Assembly (NCBI GenBank): GCA_002914805.1
Contig: JXTB01000050.1
Location: forward strand, 218,430 to 282,429
DNA length: 64,000 bases
Source: Parasponia andersonii
Lineage: Eukaryota > Streptophyta > Magnoliopsida > Rosales > Cannabaceae
Reading direction: 5' to 3'
The position numbers and the translations under genes are program-made. Of the stretch, positions 1 through 11,720 are shown in pieces. How positions within the stretch are numbered: the first letter of the stretch is position 1; each line of letters opens with the position of its first letter. Under the pieces are notes generated by a model. It saw only the letters and a program-made list of their open reading frames with translations. It was not told the origin of the DNA and ran no database searches.

Positions 1-2279
1 GAATTAATTGATTTTTGGAATTACGGTTTGGAAGGCGGTTTGATCAATGTGAGAGAGTGAGAGACACTAGAGACTATGGTTTTGTTTAATGTTTTCTTTT
101 AATTCGTATTACATAACTTTCCTTAGAGAAATTTTATTTATTACAAATATTTACATCACATTTTATGTGTGTTTTTCATATTTAGTCAGTATATCAATTA
201 TACCTAAATCGAGCCAAACTTAATTCGGTTCTTATTTTTTCGGTTTAACTTTTTTTGCACATCCATGTTACCCCTAACAAAACATTGTTAGCAAATTAAC
301 AAGGAAAAAAAAAGGAAGAAGAAAATAAAAAGATAATTGGATGCCGCAAGAAACTACACATTCTTTTATAATTTTATTTTCTCCATTGCTTTTGTCCCAA
401 AGCAAATTATAGTCAAATGTCCCTTCTCTCTCCAGTCAAACCCACATGTTTAAAAACATTATTAAGCGCATAAAATGGGGTTTGGCCATGATCCAGCGTA
501 ATCCAGACAAAGCAGTTTATACAAGACAACTTTGTTTCCAATATAATATTCTTGATGCATATTTTACATAGGATACCCTTTAATTACATGACAATTATTT
601 AATCTTTAATTATATTAACTTGAACCTGAATATTCTCAATACAATAATAGCATACGGCAATAAAGATGGGAAGGGCCTCTTTGCACTACAATTATGTATT
701 TATAAAACTATGTGTACTCGATCTAGATCCTAACCCAACAAGCTAGGGTAGTTGTTTTAGATGTGTTTTAGTTCAATAGTACACGTGGTTTAGATCCTAC
801 AATTCCACATTGAATATTTTAGTTACATTATTTATTCAGTGATCCTCTCTGGTAGCGAATGCATGAACCCAAACCTTTATTTATTTGAGTACTAAAACAA
901 TTAATACTCGAGATGCATAGACTTAATTAATGAACAGCATATATATTGTTAAAATAATTGAAATTCAGGTTTTAAAAATTGTAGATAAACAGTTTTTGAA
1001 ATGCTCAAATCTACATGGGGTTCTGTTATTGACTAAGCTAGAAATCTGGAACAAATTAGCAACTTCTTGTATACGGTCACATTGAAGAACTCTTCTGATT
1101 TTTCTAATTAGCAAATTCGTGAAGACTACGAAGAGGTCATTCTTCTTTCTGAGTTAACCATTTAGACATAACAATATTCTATTCTCATGAAGTAATAAAG
1201 TCATCAGCAAATTTCTCTGCGTCTTTTATGCGATGTTTACTTTCATTTCTTATTTTCGTTTTAATTAAGCTAAAATGAGAAGATTAGAAAGATGAATAAC
1301 AAAGATTTGACTTTGCTTAAATAATGCATTATTATACTTTTTCCCGGGCTTGTGTGCAATTTCCTAGCACTTTCTGCCAATGGACAATATGGAACATCGG
1401 GTCTTCAAACAATAAATTTCTTCAAAAAAAGGTTTTCAAACAATAAAAATAAAAATGTCTAGATGCGATAAAGTGAATTATTGTACACATTTAATAGTAA
1501 GATTTTTTTTTCCTACTTTCATCGAAGTGAAATGCAATAGATCAATGTTATGGGTGCATGTGATGTTTAACACCACCAATTAATTTAAATATACGAGCTA
1601 CTACTATAAAATTTATGTATAACCCATACTTTTATTAGTACGTGATACCAAGTACCACGAATACTCGCTAGGTTTTTTTTTTTTTTTTTAAGTGCAATAA
1701 TTTGATATGCTATTCTTTCTCTTTCTTTTTTTAATAAATTTATATGAGATAGTAGTTTTTTTTTTTTTTTTTTTAATTCAAAATGAAGAGTTTCAAACCT
1801 AGGCCCTCTATACTGTGACAGATAAAATATGACAGATAAAATATAAGGAATGATGTTTTCTTTTTTTTTTTTAAAGATAAATCTCGACAAAATAAGGGAA
1901 ATTAAATTTAAAAATAAAGAAAAGAAAGATACATCGATTCAAAGGAGGCATAAACCTGATCTCTCAAGACAAAGAAACAGAAAGAGAAATAAAATCAATG
2001 AAACTGATAATTAGGCTTCGCAATACAATTGTCATAAATAAAAGACGAAATAAAAGATGGAGTGGACCACCACTAAATTGGACAAACAAAGGAAAGAGTA
2101 CGAGAAGCTAAAGAATCAGTTATACGATTACTCTCGCGATAGATATAAGTGACCACAAAATCTATGTACCCCAATGTTCTACACTAAGCTGATTTCTAAT
2201 GGAAAGGAACTTTAAGGGAACGACTCAAAAAAAGAAAAACAATATAGACTGAATCACTCTCTAATCAGAGATACTTCCA
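1..2279. other. AT-rich intergenic, no gene seen
   Basis: I see no gene, splice-framed exon or transposon coding remnant here. The sequence is AT-rich with several poly(T) runs (about 1673-1690, 1755-1774 and 1861-1872). The last run sits just below the LINE described next and could be the complement of its poly(A) tail, since that LINE reads on the minus strand. Open frames here run over homopolymers and are not credible genes. Confidence 0.6.
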
Positions 2280-2288
2280 TCCATATTT

Positions 2289-2563
2289 CTAACTAAAATC
2301 AATCGCACAAATCGCCGCTGTCAATTCTATCTCAAAAGCATAACCAATTCCTAATATAATAGAGAAATATCTGCGAACAAACTCTCTATGAGTCCGAAAG
2401 ATCCCTGAACACTCAGAAGGATATGGTGAGTCATAAGCAAAACCGCCAGTGTTAATCTTAACCCAAGATAGAGGATGAGGTCTCCATATACTTTTAACAA
2501 TGATTGGTGCCTTTTGAGACATACTTTTGACCTGAAGCTGAGATCAGTTATAGAGTTAGACAT
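2289..2563 (-). pseudogene. LINE RNase H domain remnant
   Basis: Two overlapping minus-strand frames carry the RNase H-like domain that ends many plant L1 elements. WVKINTGG corresponds to the usual K-x-N-x-D-G-A opening, with the catalytic aspartate position changed to glycine. A second block, AFEIELTAAICAI, matches the conserved A-E-x-x-A helix. The same domain from a related element occurs on the plus strand at about 20110-20570, so the window holds two members of this LINE group. The frame shifts between the two halves. Confidence 0.75.
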
Positions 2564-3839
2564 AGAGCTAGAAATCAGAGACTCAGCCTTTCTAATAAAA
2601 TGTCATAAAAGAACAAATGCTGAAGACATAGATGGCTTTTTATCTTCAAAAATTGTCAAATTTCGAAGATATCATATAATCCAAAAAATAGATACCAAAC
2701 CAACTTTCCAAAAAGCTCGAAGTTGTAGGCTAAACGAACAAAGTGGAGCTCTATCTCAAAGATCCATCACATAGCCCTCTAGGAAGACTAGAGTACGAAA
2801 TAAAGAGGACATGGTCGAGTAAATCTACATAACAAAAGGACAATCAATAAATAAATGTGACGAGTCCTCAATTAAGGAATGATAGAAACAACAACAAGAC
2901 GAAAGATAGAAGCCTCTCTTCATCAAAGAAGAAGCGGTAAGAAACTGATTATAAAGAGACCTCCAAAGTAAAACTGACCTTAAAGGAGGGATAAAAGAAG
3001 ATCAAATGACTAGAGAATCAAAAAAAGAAATATAAGTATCAGAACAGGTGACCCTACCATCTAAAGAACCTATCCAGCATAAAGTATCTAGGCTATCTAA
3101 AATCACAACTGACTTAATAACATCAGCTATTCCCAGAAAACGATCTGTAAAAATAGAAGGAAGAGACCAACTCGAATCTATTAAAAAAATCCCCAACCAA
3201 ACTCTTCAAAGGAGGATCAAGAAATAAAAAAGAAGATATCAAATTAAATAGAGGGGAACCTAACCAATTATCAATCCAAAATTTGACTTTAGAATGTCTT
3301 CCAACTAGCCAACAAGATCCTTCACGAAGATCTTGACATAAAGGCCAGAGCCCAGCCTAAATAGAGGATTTAATTTAATATCTGAAATCCCTATTGCTCT
3401 TAAAGAAACGTGTTCGGAGATAAGAAAATAAATCAGAATTAACAGTCATTACTCTCCAAACGAACTTTTTAAGAAGGGTTTTATTGAGCAAAGATAAGTC
3501 ACGAAGACCTAAACCACCCCTATCTTTAGGCTGACAACATTTTTTTCACGATACTTGGATCAGCTTCTTTTAGAAAATAAAACCCTACCAAATAAAATTC
3601 CAAATTGCCTTTGTCATTTTACTTAGCAAAGAATTGGGTCATCTATAAATCTAAAAAGAATGAAGAAGTGAACCAGAGATTATGGAACTAACTAAAGCAA
3701 CTCTGCCAATAAAGGAGAGAAATAATCACATCCAACAACAAAATCGAGCCAGTAAACTATCCATCTAAGGAATCAACCACTACTAACGAGGAGCTCCCAC
3801 AAATAAAGGAACCCCTAAAAAGTGCATTGACACTCCACC

Positions 3840-4942
3840 TCGCTTTATACCACAAATAGAAAGTAAATCCCTAATTCTGGCAGAAGAAATTCCCTTACCA
3901 AAATAGATATTAGACTTCTCCCAATTAACCAGCTGACTTGAAAGGGACCCATACAACTCAAAAGCTGAATGAACAGCTCTTAGGTTTTTTGGTGAAGCTC
4001 AACAGAAAATAAGAACATCATTCGCATATAAAAAAAAATAGGCCAAAGCACTCTTAGCTCTTGTACTCAAAAGATGAGTTAAGTAACGACTTAAAAGGTC
4101 CTCTACAAGGCAAAAAATGAGAAGAGAGAGAGGATCACCTTACCTGATCTCACAAGAGCATGAAAAGTAACCGTGAGGGACCTCATCTAGAAAGATTAAA
4201 TATGAGCAGAACTAAAGATGACCAAGACCCAAGTAGTGAAGGTAGATAAAAAAAACCAAAGAACCTGAGGACCTCCAGAACAAAGGATCAATGAATAGAG
4301 TCAAAAGCCTTACGAATGTCGATCTTTAAAGCAACATGACTATCGAAAGCTGAATTGCTTAAAGAGTTAAAATACTCAGAGGCTCCCAGAATACAATCGC
4401 CCATCTACTTGCCTTGCACAAACCCAAACTGATTCGAAGAAATAATTTGAGAACTAATAGGTCTCACCCTAGTAATAAGAATCTTAGTGATGACCTTGAA
4501 GAAGAAATTTTCTAAAGCAATAAGCCGAAATTACTCAATATTATTTACCTTTGTAACTTTAAGGATAAGGACTATAAAATTAGAATTAACACCATGGAAT
4601 ATCTTACTAGTACGAAAAAAACTCCTAGACTGTGAAGACAAAATCATTAGCCACAATAGGTCAGCAATTACAGAAAAATCTCCCAATGTAGCCATCTGGG
4701 CCAAGCGCACTAGAAGGATCCATATCAAAAATAATGTTTCTAATTTCTTGCTCAAGAGGAAGATTCATCAAGCAAGCATTATCATGATCGGTAACCAAAG
4801 TGAGAATATGCTCTCGAATAATGGAGAAGTCAGTTGGTAAATGATTCAGCTCAGAAAACAAAGAAGCATAAAAGTTAACAGCATAAGCTGCAATACGATC
4901 CAGATCAGTCACAATTTCGTCATTGATAATCAAAGAAGACAA
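3840..4942 (-). pseudogene. LINE reverse transcriptase remnant
   Basis: On the minus strand the RT domain can be followed in pieces from the PDG block near 4900, through a GDPLS-like block near 4130, to the active site at 4017-4028 and the thumb-side sequence NWEKSNIYFGKG near 3920. The catalytic tetrad, normally YADD in this class, reads YAND, which removes one metal-binding aspartate. An in-frame TGA at 3999-4001 follows seven codons later. These two lesions alone would abolish activity. The family assignment is firm. The exact domain borders are approximate because the frame shifts several times. Confidence 0.75.
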
Positions 4943-6260
4943 AGGCCTATTAAATTTACGTCTCTTAAGGGTCGCATGGTAAATGATGAGTTACAATCCC
5001 CTCTTTCTAACTAATGAATACGATACTTGTCTCTCAGAGAAGAATCATGTAGAGTTAAAACATTATCTAAAGTAGCCAAAGTATCAGTCTCTTCCAGAAA
5101 GATCTCCTTGGAAAAGCCATTTATTTGCAACCTATTTTGAACTTCCGTTACCCTCTTCATAGCCACGATAACTATGGTAGACAAATTACTGAAAACTTTC
5201 CAATTCTAAGCCTAAAAAAAAAACTTTGAGGAGTTCGAGTTTCTGTAAAAGATAGGAGGTGGAGCAATTAGAAACCTGATAAGACCATACATCAAAAACC
5301 AAATCAAAGAAGGTGAGGTCATCTATCCAAACATTCTAAAAACGAAAAGGTCAAGGATGAGGAGTTCTGGAATCCCTTTCAAGCAAGAGAAGAGAATAAT
5401 GATCTGAATACAGACGAGGTAAAGTGCTACAAGACAAAGTAGACCAGAGATCAATAAACCCAGATGTACATAAAACTCTATCTAAACAAGAGAGAACGAG
5501 ACATTTTGCTCCTCTACCAATCAGGGTGTAGAAAACACCCCTAGTGTCCAAATCAGTAAGAGTAGAAGCACTTAATAAACCGGTAAAGTCAAAAATAGAA
5601 GTAGAGTATGTAGTGCCCTTTGTATCCAAACCCCACACTTTTAGTTTTTCCTCCTCTAAAGATAAAATAATGTGAAAAAAATTCCTTTACCTAAAGTGTC
5701 AAAATGCTATGGAGAAGCAAGATACCATATTGATTGAAGCATTTGTTTGAGATCAGAAAGTTTCCATAAGGTTTCACCCCTAGATAAGAAAACATGTCTG
5801 ATAAGTGAAAATTGACACAATTCCATGCGTTTTTTCAGAACTTACTCATTCACCCGTAGACAAACGTAATTCCTCTTAATACTTGGTTTAGACAGCTCTA
5901 GAGTAATAATAGAAACACGAGGCATAATAATCTTAGGAAAAGGCAAGACCGTGGAAGTATTAGTATCAAGCTCAACACATGGGGGAGAACTTAAAATTTG
6001 AGCATAAGAGGGACTAGCACCATTTCCCTTTTTTTGTCCTAATTTTGAAATTCCAGTACCACATGCTTGACTACTTAAAAGCAAAACAGTCGCTGGACTA
6101 CCAGAGAGGTTAGCAGCTATCAAAGCTTTATTAGATCCTCCAACCACATCTATTTTAGAACCAGATTTAACAAGTGAAATGCCACCAGCCATAAATGAAG
6201 TAAAATCATTCGTATGAAAAGAGAATAATTCCTTATGATCGAATACTTCATTAGCCATGA

Positions 6261-8137
6261 CTAGTCACAATGCCAAATGGCCATTATGGCACATCCCAAT
6301 ACACACTAAACAACAAGAATGGGCCACAAGTAACAAAAAAACCAAAAATCAAGACAAAAACAAATGACAAAGAAACCACGATAGGTTTCGTGAGACTCAA
6401 TCACCAAAACCACTTATTTCTTTCATAACAATTATAAATCAAAGTTCTCAGCTTAAAAATTTCTCAAAAATTCCAAATTAAATATTCAAACACCTCACAG
6501 GAATTTCATCGAACACAAAGTGTGTATACACCTATTTTAAACGAAACAATGCATTCAAGAAGTTCAAAAGATCACAAAATCACAAAACACTACGAGAGTA
6601 CACAAATATAAGTAAGGATACCACCAAAATAGGCAGAAAGTCACTTACGAGTGTATGGACTTTCGCATGTTTGGCCGAGACCCTTGGACCAACTATCTAT
6701 GAGGTTGATAATGTGTATAATAATCTTCCATTATGAACACTTGTTATTGGACGCCCAGCTATGGAATGTGGACTACCTATCACTCAACGGCGCAAAAAGT
6801 TTGTCACGTGCTTTCTCTCTTATGTGCCAATATATCTTTTGGCTAAATATAGGAACACACCACCCTTTGGTTTTTTGCCTAGGAATGCAAAAATGTACCA
6901 AGGAATGATGTTTTTTTGAGCATACTATACCTACATCAACCATATCAGATGCATTAAGTTGAATAGAAAACATCAACATAGAGATGAAGGGCTTTTAAAA
7001 GAACCGTTGATGTGAGTAGGGTAGCTGGAGCCCTCTTTTCAAGATGTAACTTAAAGATCAGTGTCCTTTCCACTAACTATTTCAAACTGTGGAAACTAGA
7101 AGCCTCTTTCAATCTCCACAATCTCCCCTTCAGTGCCGCATCTACTCCTTTTTCTTCTCCTTATGGCTGACACTGTCCCCACTGTGGTGTAAATAGCAAA
7201 AATACCCCTATTCTGATTTATAAAAGGAATAAAGCGAAAATGCTATGAAATCATCTTGTAATTCATATTTCTTTTTCTATTTTAAAATATGTGAAAACCA
7301 CTTTAAATTTAATTTTGTTTTATTTATAAAAAGGCCTCGTAATTTGACATCTTCTAAAATTTGATGCCCACATGTAAGCCAAATTGGAGGAATTTAGGAG
7401 AAGTGGAAAAATTATTCTTAGTAGAGTAAATATAGAATTACATTGGATATAAGAGTAATTTACACTTTTTTTCTAAAAGTATTAATTTATACTATTTTCT
7501 CTTTAATAAAAAGGTTTTTAATTACAGGGTTAAGGGGTATTTTAACTAAGAGCATTAATGTGGTTCCATAATGTAAGTTAGCCAAAATTTGAGGTGAGAA
7601 AATTTGGATGTAATTTAACAAATTAAAGGGATATATTTTGATTTTTCAAAGATAGAAGATGTTAATCAACAATGCACTAGAGCACATAAAATATATTTGA
7701 TATTATCCTCAAACAACAATTGTAGCTGTATTGGTCTTAGAACAAGAACATACAAAAACAATCCAAAAACAGGCCCTATCACGAATAACAAGGACAATCT
7801 AATATATAATTTCTTTTCAATATTATTTTAGAGTAAATTGTAAAAAAAAATACTCCGAAGTTTAAGTGTTCTGCAGTTTAAACTCTGAAGTTTGGATACT
7901 ATAAAATAATATCATGAGATTAAAAGGTTCTAAAAATTGATACTTTGATTGACTTTTGAATAGCTTTAACAAGTAAAAAAATAATAATATCATCAAAATT
8001 AAGGGAAATCATAAAGACGAATTTAGTTTTAGTGAATACTTTGGATTAACTTTTTGAATAGCTTTAAAAAGTAAAAAATAATAATTTCATCAAAATTAAG
8101 GAGAATAATAAGATCTAATCCAGTTTTAATGAAAAAT
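6261..8137. other. intergenic, possible LINE leader then AT-rich DNA
   Basis: The first 900 bases lie immediately upstream of the LINE on its strand and may be its untranslated leader. They are less AT-rich than their surroundings. From about 7200 the sequence is AT-rich without any gene. Around 7960-8110 a block of roughly 70 bases containing 'tttgaatagcttta' and 'atcatcaaaattaagg' occurs twice in tandem, with some divergence. Confidence 0.5.
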
Positions 8138-8775
8138 AATATTTTCTTTTTGTTACTAAAATAATCGAAAAATCAATACATGGTATCAATTTTCGTAAAT
8201 TCTCAATTTCAATATATTATTTTGCATAATCCAAACTTACAGATTTTAAATTGCACAATACTCAATCCTCGTAATATTTTTTTTTTTTTTTCAGTTCACC
8301 CTCATTATTTTATAATAAAAACAGGAGAAGATGAGGACGATAGGTGTGGCAATCCATTTTGGGCATAACCACGAGAGTATTTTACCCTATAGTTACTAAG
8401 AATAGTATTGTCTTTTTGTTATTAAAAATAGTCAAAAAATTAATGTATGGTATTAATTTTCTCAAATTATCAATTTCAATATATTATTTTACATAATCTA
8501 AATTTATAAATTTTAAATTTTACAACACTCAATCCTCGTAGTAATTTTTTTTTTGTAGTTCACCATCATTGTTTCATGATAATGACTAAGATCTATGTGG
8601 CATCATGCTAACACGTTCACTCTTTCAACTAAGAGGTTTTGGACTCAAGTCGTCACCACCGTAATAATTACAGATTTATTGACAACCCACCTTTAAATTG
8701 ATCCGACTAATACCTATCTTTTAAAATAAAAAAAAAAAAACAGGAGAAGATGAGTATGATGGGTGTGGCAATCCT
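8138..8775. repeat. diverged local duplication with a retroposon insertion
   Basis: A block of about 230 bases (about 8138-8375) recurs from about 8400. Shared landmarks include 'caatttcaatatattatttt', 'actcaatcctcgta', 'agttcacc' and 'acaggagaagatgag'. The second copy is interrupted at about 8581-8737 by some 155 bases ending in a poly(A) run. That pattern looks like a small SINE-like retroposon that landed after the duplication. Confidence 0.65.
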
Positions 8776-9230
8776 TTTATGGTATAACCACAGAGGAGTT
8801 ATCCCACAGAAAATGTGATTGCCTCACCGAATAGAGTAATATGGATCCCGCTAAAGGGAGATCCAACTCAATACCTACTAATATAGAGCGAAGTTTCCGC
8901 AGTAACACCGAAAGGAAAATGCCACTTTTGGCCCCCAACCCCCTTTTTTTTCTTTTATTGTGTTGAGGAAAAAATAAAATGTCATGGTTTACGGTGCAGG
9001 TTCGGCTATGCAGTAACACGAGGAGATATGATTTTGGCTTTTTCCCCCCTTGTAAACATAAAAAATTAAAAGCGGTAGTTTAATAATTAATTTGTGGTTT
9101 CTGTTTCTGCTACTCTATCTAGTCTTAAAAATTGGGGACCAACCCCACTCAAACAATTTTTACTTTTTATTCTTTTATAAAAGAGATCCGCCACTTGAAC
9201 GGTACAACCCCCATCACTCCTCACATACTC

Positions 9231-9232
<2 letters not shown>

Positions 9233-9272
<40 letters not shown>
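9233..9272. repeat. (CT)n microsatellite
   Basis: A nearly pure CT tract of about 40 bases, followed at about 9313-9337 by a second, shorter CT-rich tract. Both lie upstream of the promoter of the acidic-protein gene. Apparent open frames across the tract are repeat artefacts. Confidence 0.95.
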
Positions 9273-9275
<3 letters not shown>

Positions 9276-9620
9276 TTTATTACGCGAACACACACGAGTC
9301 CACACCGCACCACCTCTCCCTCTCTCTCTCTCTCTCTCCCCATTGCCTTTGTCACCATCAATAAAAGCCTTTTGCTCCCCTCCTTCTCACGTGAACCCAC
9401 CTCAATCCTCCACTGTCCATTTCACCTCGATAAAACTGAAAAGTTAATCTAACGTTCGTAAATCAACGTAGACCTACTCAGTACGGAATCATTAACATTT
9501 TTTTTTTTTTTAAAAATATTATTAATATCTCTCTTTCTCTAACAAACATTAAAATGTATTAAATATTCTGAGCTTTTCTTTTTTTTTTTCCTTCACTTAC
9601 TTTGACCAGAACTCTCCCTC

Positions 9621-9628
9621 TATATAAT
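9621..9628 (+). promoter_or_regulatory. TATA box of the acidic-protein gene
   Basis: The sequence tatataat lies 111 bases before the start codon at 9739. It is followed by pyrimidine-rich DNA with CT repeats (about 9640-9710), resembling the Y-patch and CT-rich leaders of plant core promoters. The transcription start is probably around 9650-9660. This is inferred from spacing only. Confidence 0.65.
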
Positions 9629-9738
9629 CCTTTCCAACCCCTCCTCTCTCTCCTCATCCTTAGCTTTTTACTCTCTCTGTCCTCCTATACTCTCTCTCTC
9701 TCTCTCTAAGCCGGTTCTCGCTTTTTCTTTCCTTTCTA

Positions 9739-10272
9739 ATGGCGGAAACTCCATTAAAGCGCCAGAGGGAAGAAACTCAGATAGAAAATATTGGCGAAGA
9801 AGACTGTTATAAGCGTCAAAAGTCTTTTAGTGACATACTGTCTCTTCTCGATGAAGAAGAGGAGGAACCAAACCAAGATCTCTCCTCTCTCATGACTACC
9901 CTACAGCAAGAACTCTCGTCCGAATCCGGGTCCGACCCGAACTCGTTTGGGACCGGGGAAACCGACCCGGAAAACCCCACGACGGCGTCATCGGCCGCCG
10001 TGGAAGATTACACCTGGGCTTCTTATTCGAACTCTCCTCTTGTTTCGAAGGAAGACGAACCAGAGGAGGAGGAGGAGAAAGGGAGGGTCATGAGGCACCT
10101 TCTAGAGGCTTCGGACGACGAGCTTGGGATTCCGAATGTGGAAGCCGGGTCGGGTCGGGAAATCGGGTTTAATGGTGGGGATAGTGGGTTTTCTGTAAGT
10201 GAGGGTTTGTGGGAGCTCGAAGATGAAGCTGCTAACTACTATGCCTTATTGCAGTCTGAGCTTTTCATGTAG
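9739..10272 (+). CDS. small acidic protein of unknown function
   Basis: An intronless gene of 177 codons. The start is supported by a TATA box 111 bases upstream and a favourable context (ATGGCG). The product is strongly acidic, with runs DEEEEEP near residue 38 and EEEEEK near residue 113. It begins with a basic KRQRE stretch (residues 7-11) and a second basic patch (KRQK, about 25-28) that could be nuclear localisation signals. Leucine-rich segments follow: SFSDILSLLDEE, DLSSLMTTLQQEL and MRHLLEASDDELGIP. The last segment and the C-terminal LWELEDEAANYYALLQSELF look conserved-family-like, but I cannot name a characterised family. No membrane segment or signal peptide is visible. The overall makeup of basic N-terminus, acidic body and short hydrophobic helices suggests a nuclear regulator or adaptor. 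That is inference. Confidence 0.85.
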   Translation: MAETPLKRQREETQIENIGEEDCYKRQKSFSDILSLLDEEEEEPNQDLSSLMTTLQQELSSESGSDPNSFGTGETDPENPTTASSAAVEDYTWASYSNSPLVSKEDEPEEEEEKGRVMRHLLEASDDELGIPNVEAGSGREIGFNGGDSGFSVSEGLWELEDEAANYYALLQSELFM

Positions 10273-10711
10273 GGGTAAAAGAGTAAAAAAATTACGTGTT
10301 AGGGGTTCAGCCGTAGAGTTAAAAGGAGCATGGATGGAGGTTATAGGAGAAGAAATGGAGGCCTTGTTTTTTAAAATATTCATTTTGATCCTCATCTTTT
10401 GTAAAAATTATTAACTGTCCACATCCCTATTTTAGATGAAATCAACTTGTAGAAGAAAAAAAAGATTCATATTCCTTTAATTTTTTTTTCTCTCAAAATT
10501 TTTATCTCTTTCTATTTTGATATTTTGTATTCGTCATGCCTTGTTGAAAAAAAAAATAGTAATAACCAGTAGCTGCTGCCTGCGCCTGAAAGAACGTGCC
10601 TAGTGTGCCTTAAGAAATTATTGAACGATATTTAACCCTTTTGAAACCAATCTCTTGACTGTAGTTGGTATCATGCAAATGATGTAGTTTATCCATGGTC
10701 CTTTACTTTAG

Positions 10712-10754
<43 letters not shown>

Positions 10755-11399
10755 GGTCGCCATTATGAATCAAGTCTCATTTTTAACGCCAAGCTATAAT
10801 ATACATTGGTTCATTTATGCCAGGACTGAGGAATGGCCGGATCGTTATTTAAATACAAAATTTAAGCCCATGACTTTCATTTAAGACCATTAAAACGCAT
10901 AGTAAAATAGAGACACAGCAGGTAATAACAGTAGCTAAACCGATAAAAAAAGATCCACTGATTCATTACGAAATATCAGAGAATTTCGAAATTTACGTCC
11001 TTAAATGAGATTTAGGCTTTTAGACTGAAAATAATGAAACGATTTTTTTCTCTACCATGGAAGTAGTAAATAGAATTATGGTTTACAAATTTAATTCCAT
11101 TGATAATCACTTTACCTCTCAACATGCGGTATTTGGTGGTAAAGAAAATTTAAATAGTAGTCCTAGCAGACTTTAATTGACAATATTCTTTTGTCAGTAA
11201 TTTTACATCTAAAGTGTTTTATTTATTTATTTTTTTAGTTCAAACAAAAAAAAATAAAACACTTTAAATATAAAATAAATAAATAAAAAGAAAAGGAAAG
11301 AAATTTGGGAGTGGGTGTCTCCATCAGTTTCTCTCTCTTTCCCCTTTTATGGTATAACTTTACGTTGGTGGATAGATAAAATATATTTCGGGTTATTGA
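10273..11399. other. 3' flank of acidic-protein gene, intergenic
   Basis: The 3' untranslated region probably covers the first few hundred bases; no single polyadenylation signal stands out. A (GA)n tract lies at 10714-10751. The remainder is AT-rich and shows no gene. Confidence 0.5.
10714..10751. repeat. (GA)n microsatellite
   Basis: A pure GA tract of about 38 bases downstream of the acidic-protein gene. Confidence 0.95.
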
Positions 11400-11720
11400 T
11401 ATTCTCTTTTGACGATAGCGTGAGTCTCACGCGGCTCGGCTTTTGGTGGAAGGCAGAATGTAAACGTTACAAAGGGGGAAAAGAAAAAAAAAGAAAAAAA
11501 AAAAACGGTTAGCTCCTCGGATGAGGAATGCTAACATGCGCCATACCCTGCGCGGTACGCACCCGATTACCTGTTTGTTCGTCACGGACGGTGACAGGCT
11601 TTCATTGGATATCGACTACCGAGGCTTACTGCTTACGTAGTCCGGTACTTATGCGCTCTCGGCATCTGTAAACTTTATACACTACTTGCACTAACGCGCG
11701 TGAAACTTACGTTCTGATTG
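11400..11720. other. CpG-dense patch in AT-rich DNA
   Basis: This roughly 320-base stretch contains on the order of 25 CpG dinucleotides, with clusters such as gcgcggtacgcacccg and acgcgcgtg. The flanks on both sides are very AT-rich and nearly CpG-free. I see no open frame or RNA gene. It may be an unmethylated regulatory patch, the edge of an unannotated transcript, or a young insertion. Confidence 0.5.

Larger units (their letters stand above)
2280..6260 (-). mobile_element. degenerate L1-like LINE retrotransposon
   Basis: Minus-strand remnants lie in the order expected for a plant L1-like LINE. An N-terminal frame of 138 codons is at 5842-6258. An endonuclease-like block is at 5351-5638 (residues such as SDHYSLLL). 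The start of the reverse transcriptase is at 4661-4942 (SSALGPDGY, matching the usual PGPDGF block). The RT active-site region is near 4017-4028, a decayed zinc-knuckle linker is around 3002-3196, and an RNase H-like block is at 2289-2563 (WVKINTGG, then a conserved glutamate region). The reading frame is broken by many stops and frameshifts, so it cannot encode a working enzyme. The 5' end may extend to about 7160 as non-coding leader. I did not find a convincing target-site duplication. Confidence 0.85.

Noticed and set aside
1585..1890. 101-codon minus-strand frame
   Set aside because: It is built mostly from poly(T) runs read as Lys. No domain or coding bias.
9092..9452. Open frames of 72-106 codons over the CT-rich tract
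   Set aside because: They are translations of (CT)n repeats (Ser-Leu or Arg-Glu runs). They have no start context or homologous look, and they precede the real promoter.
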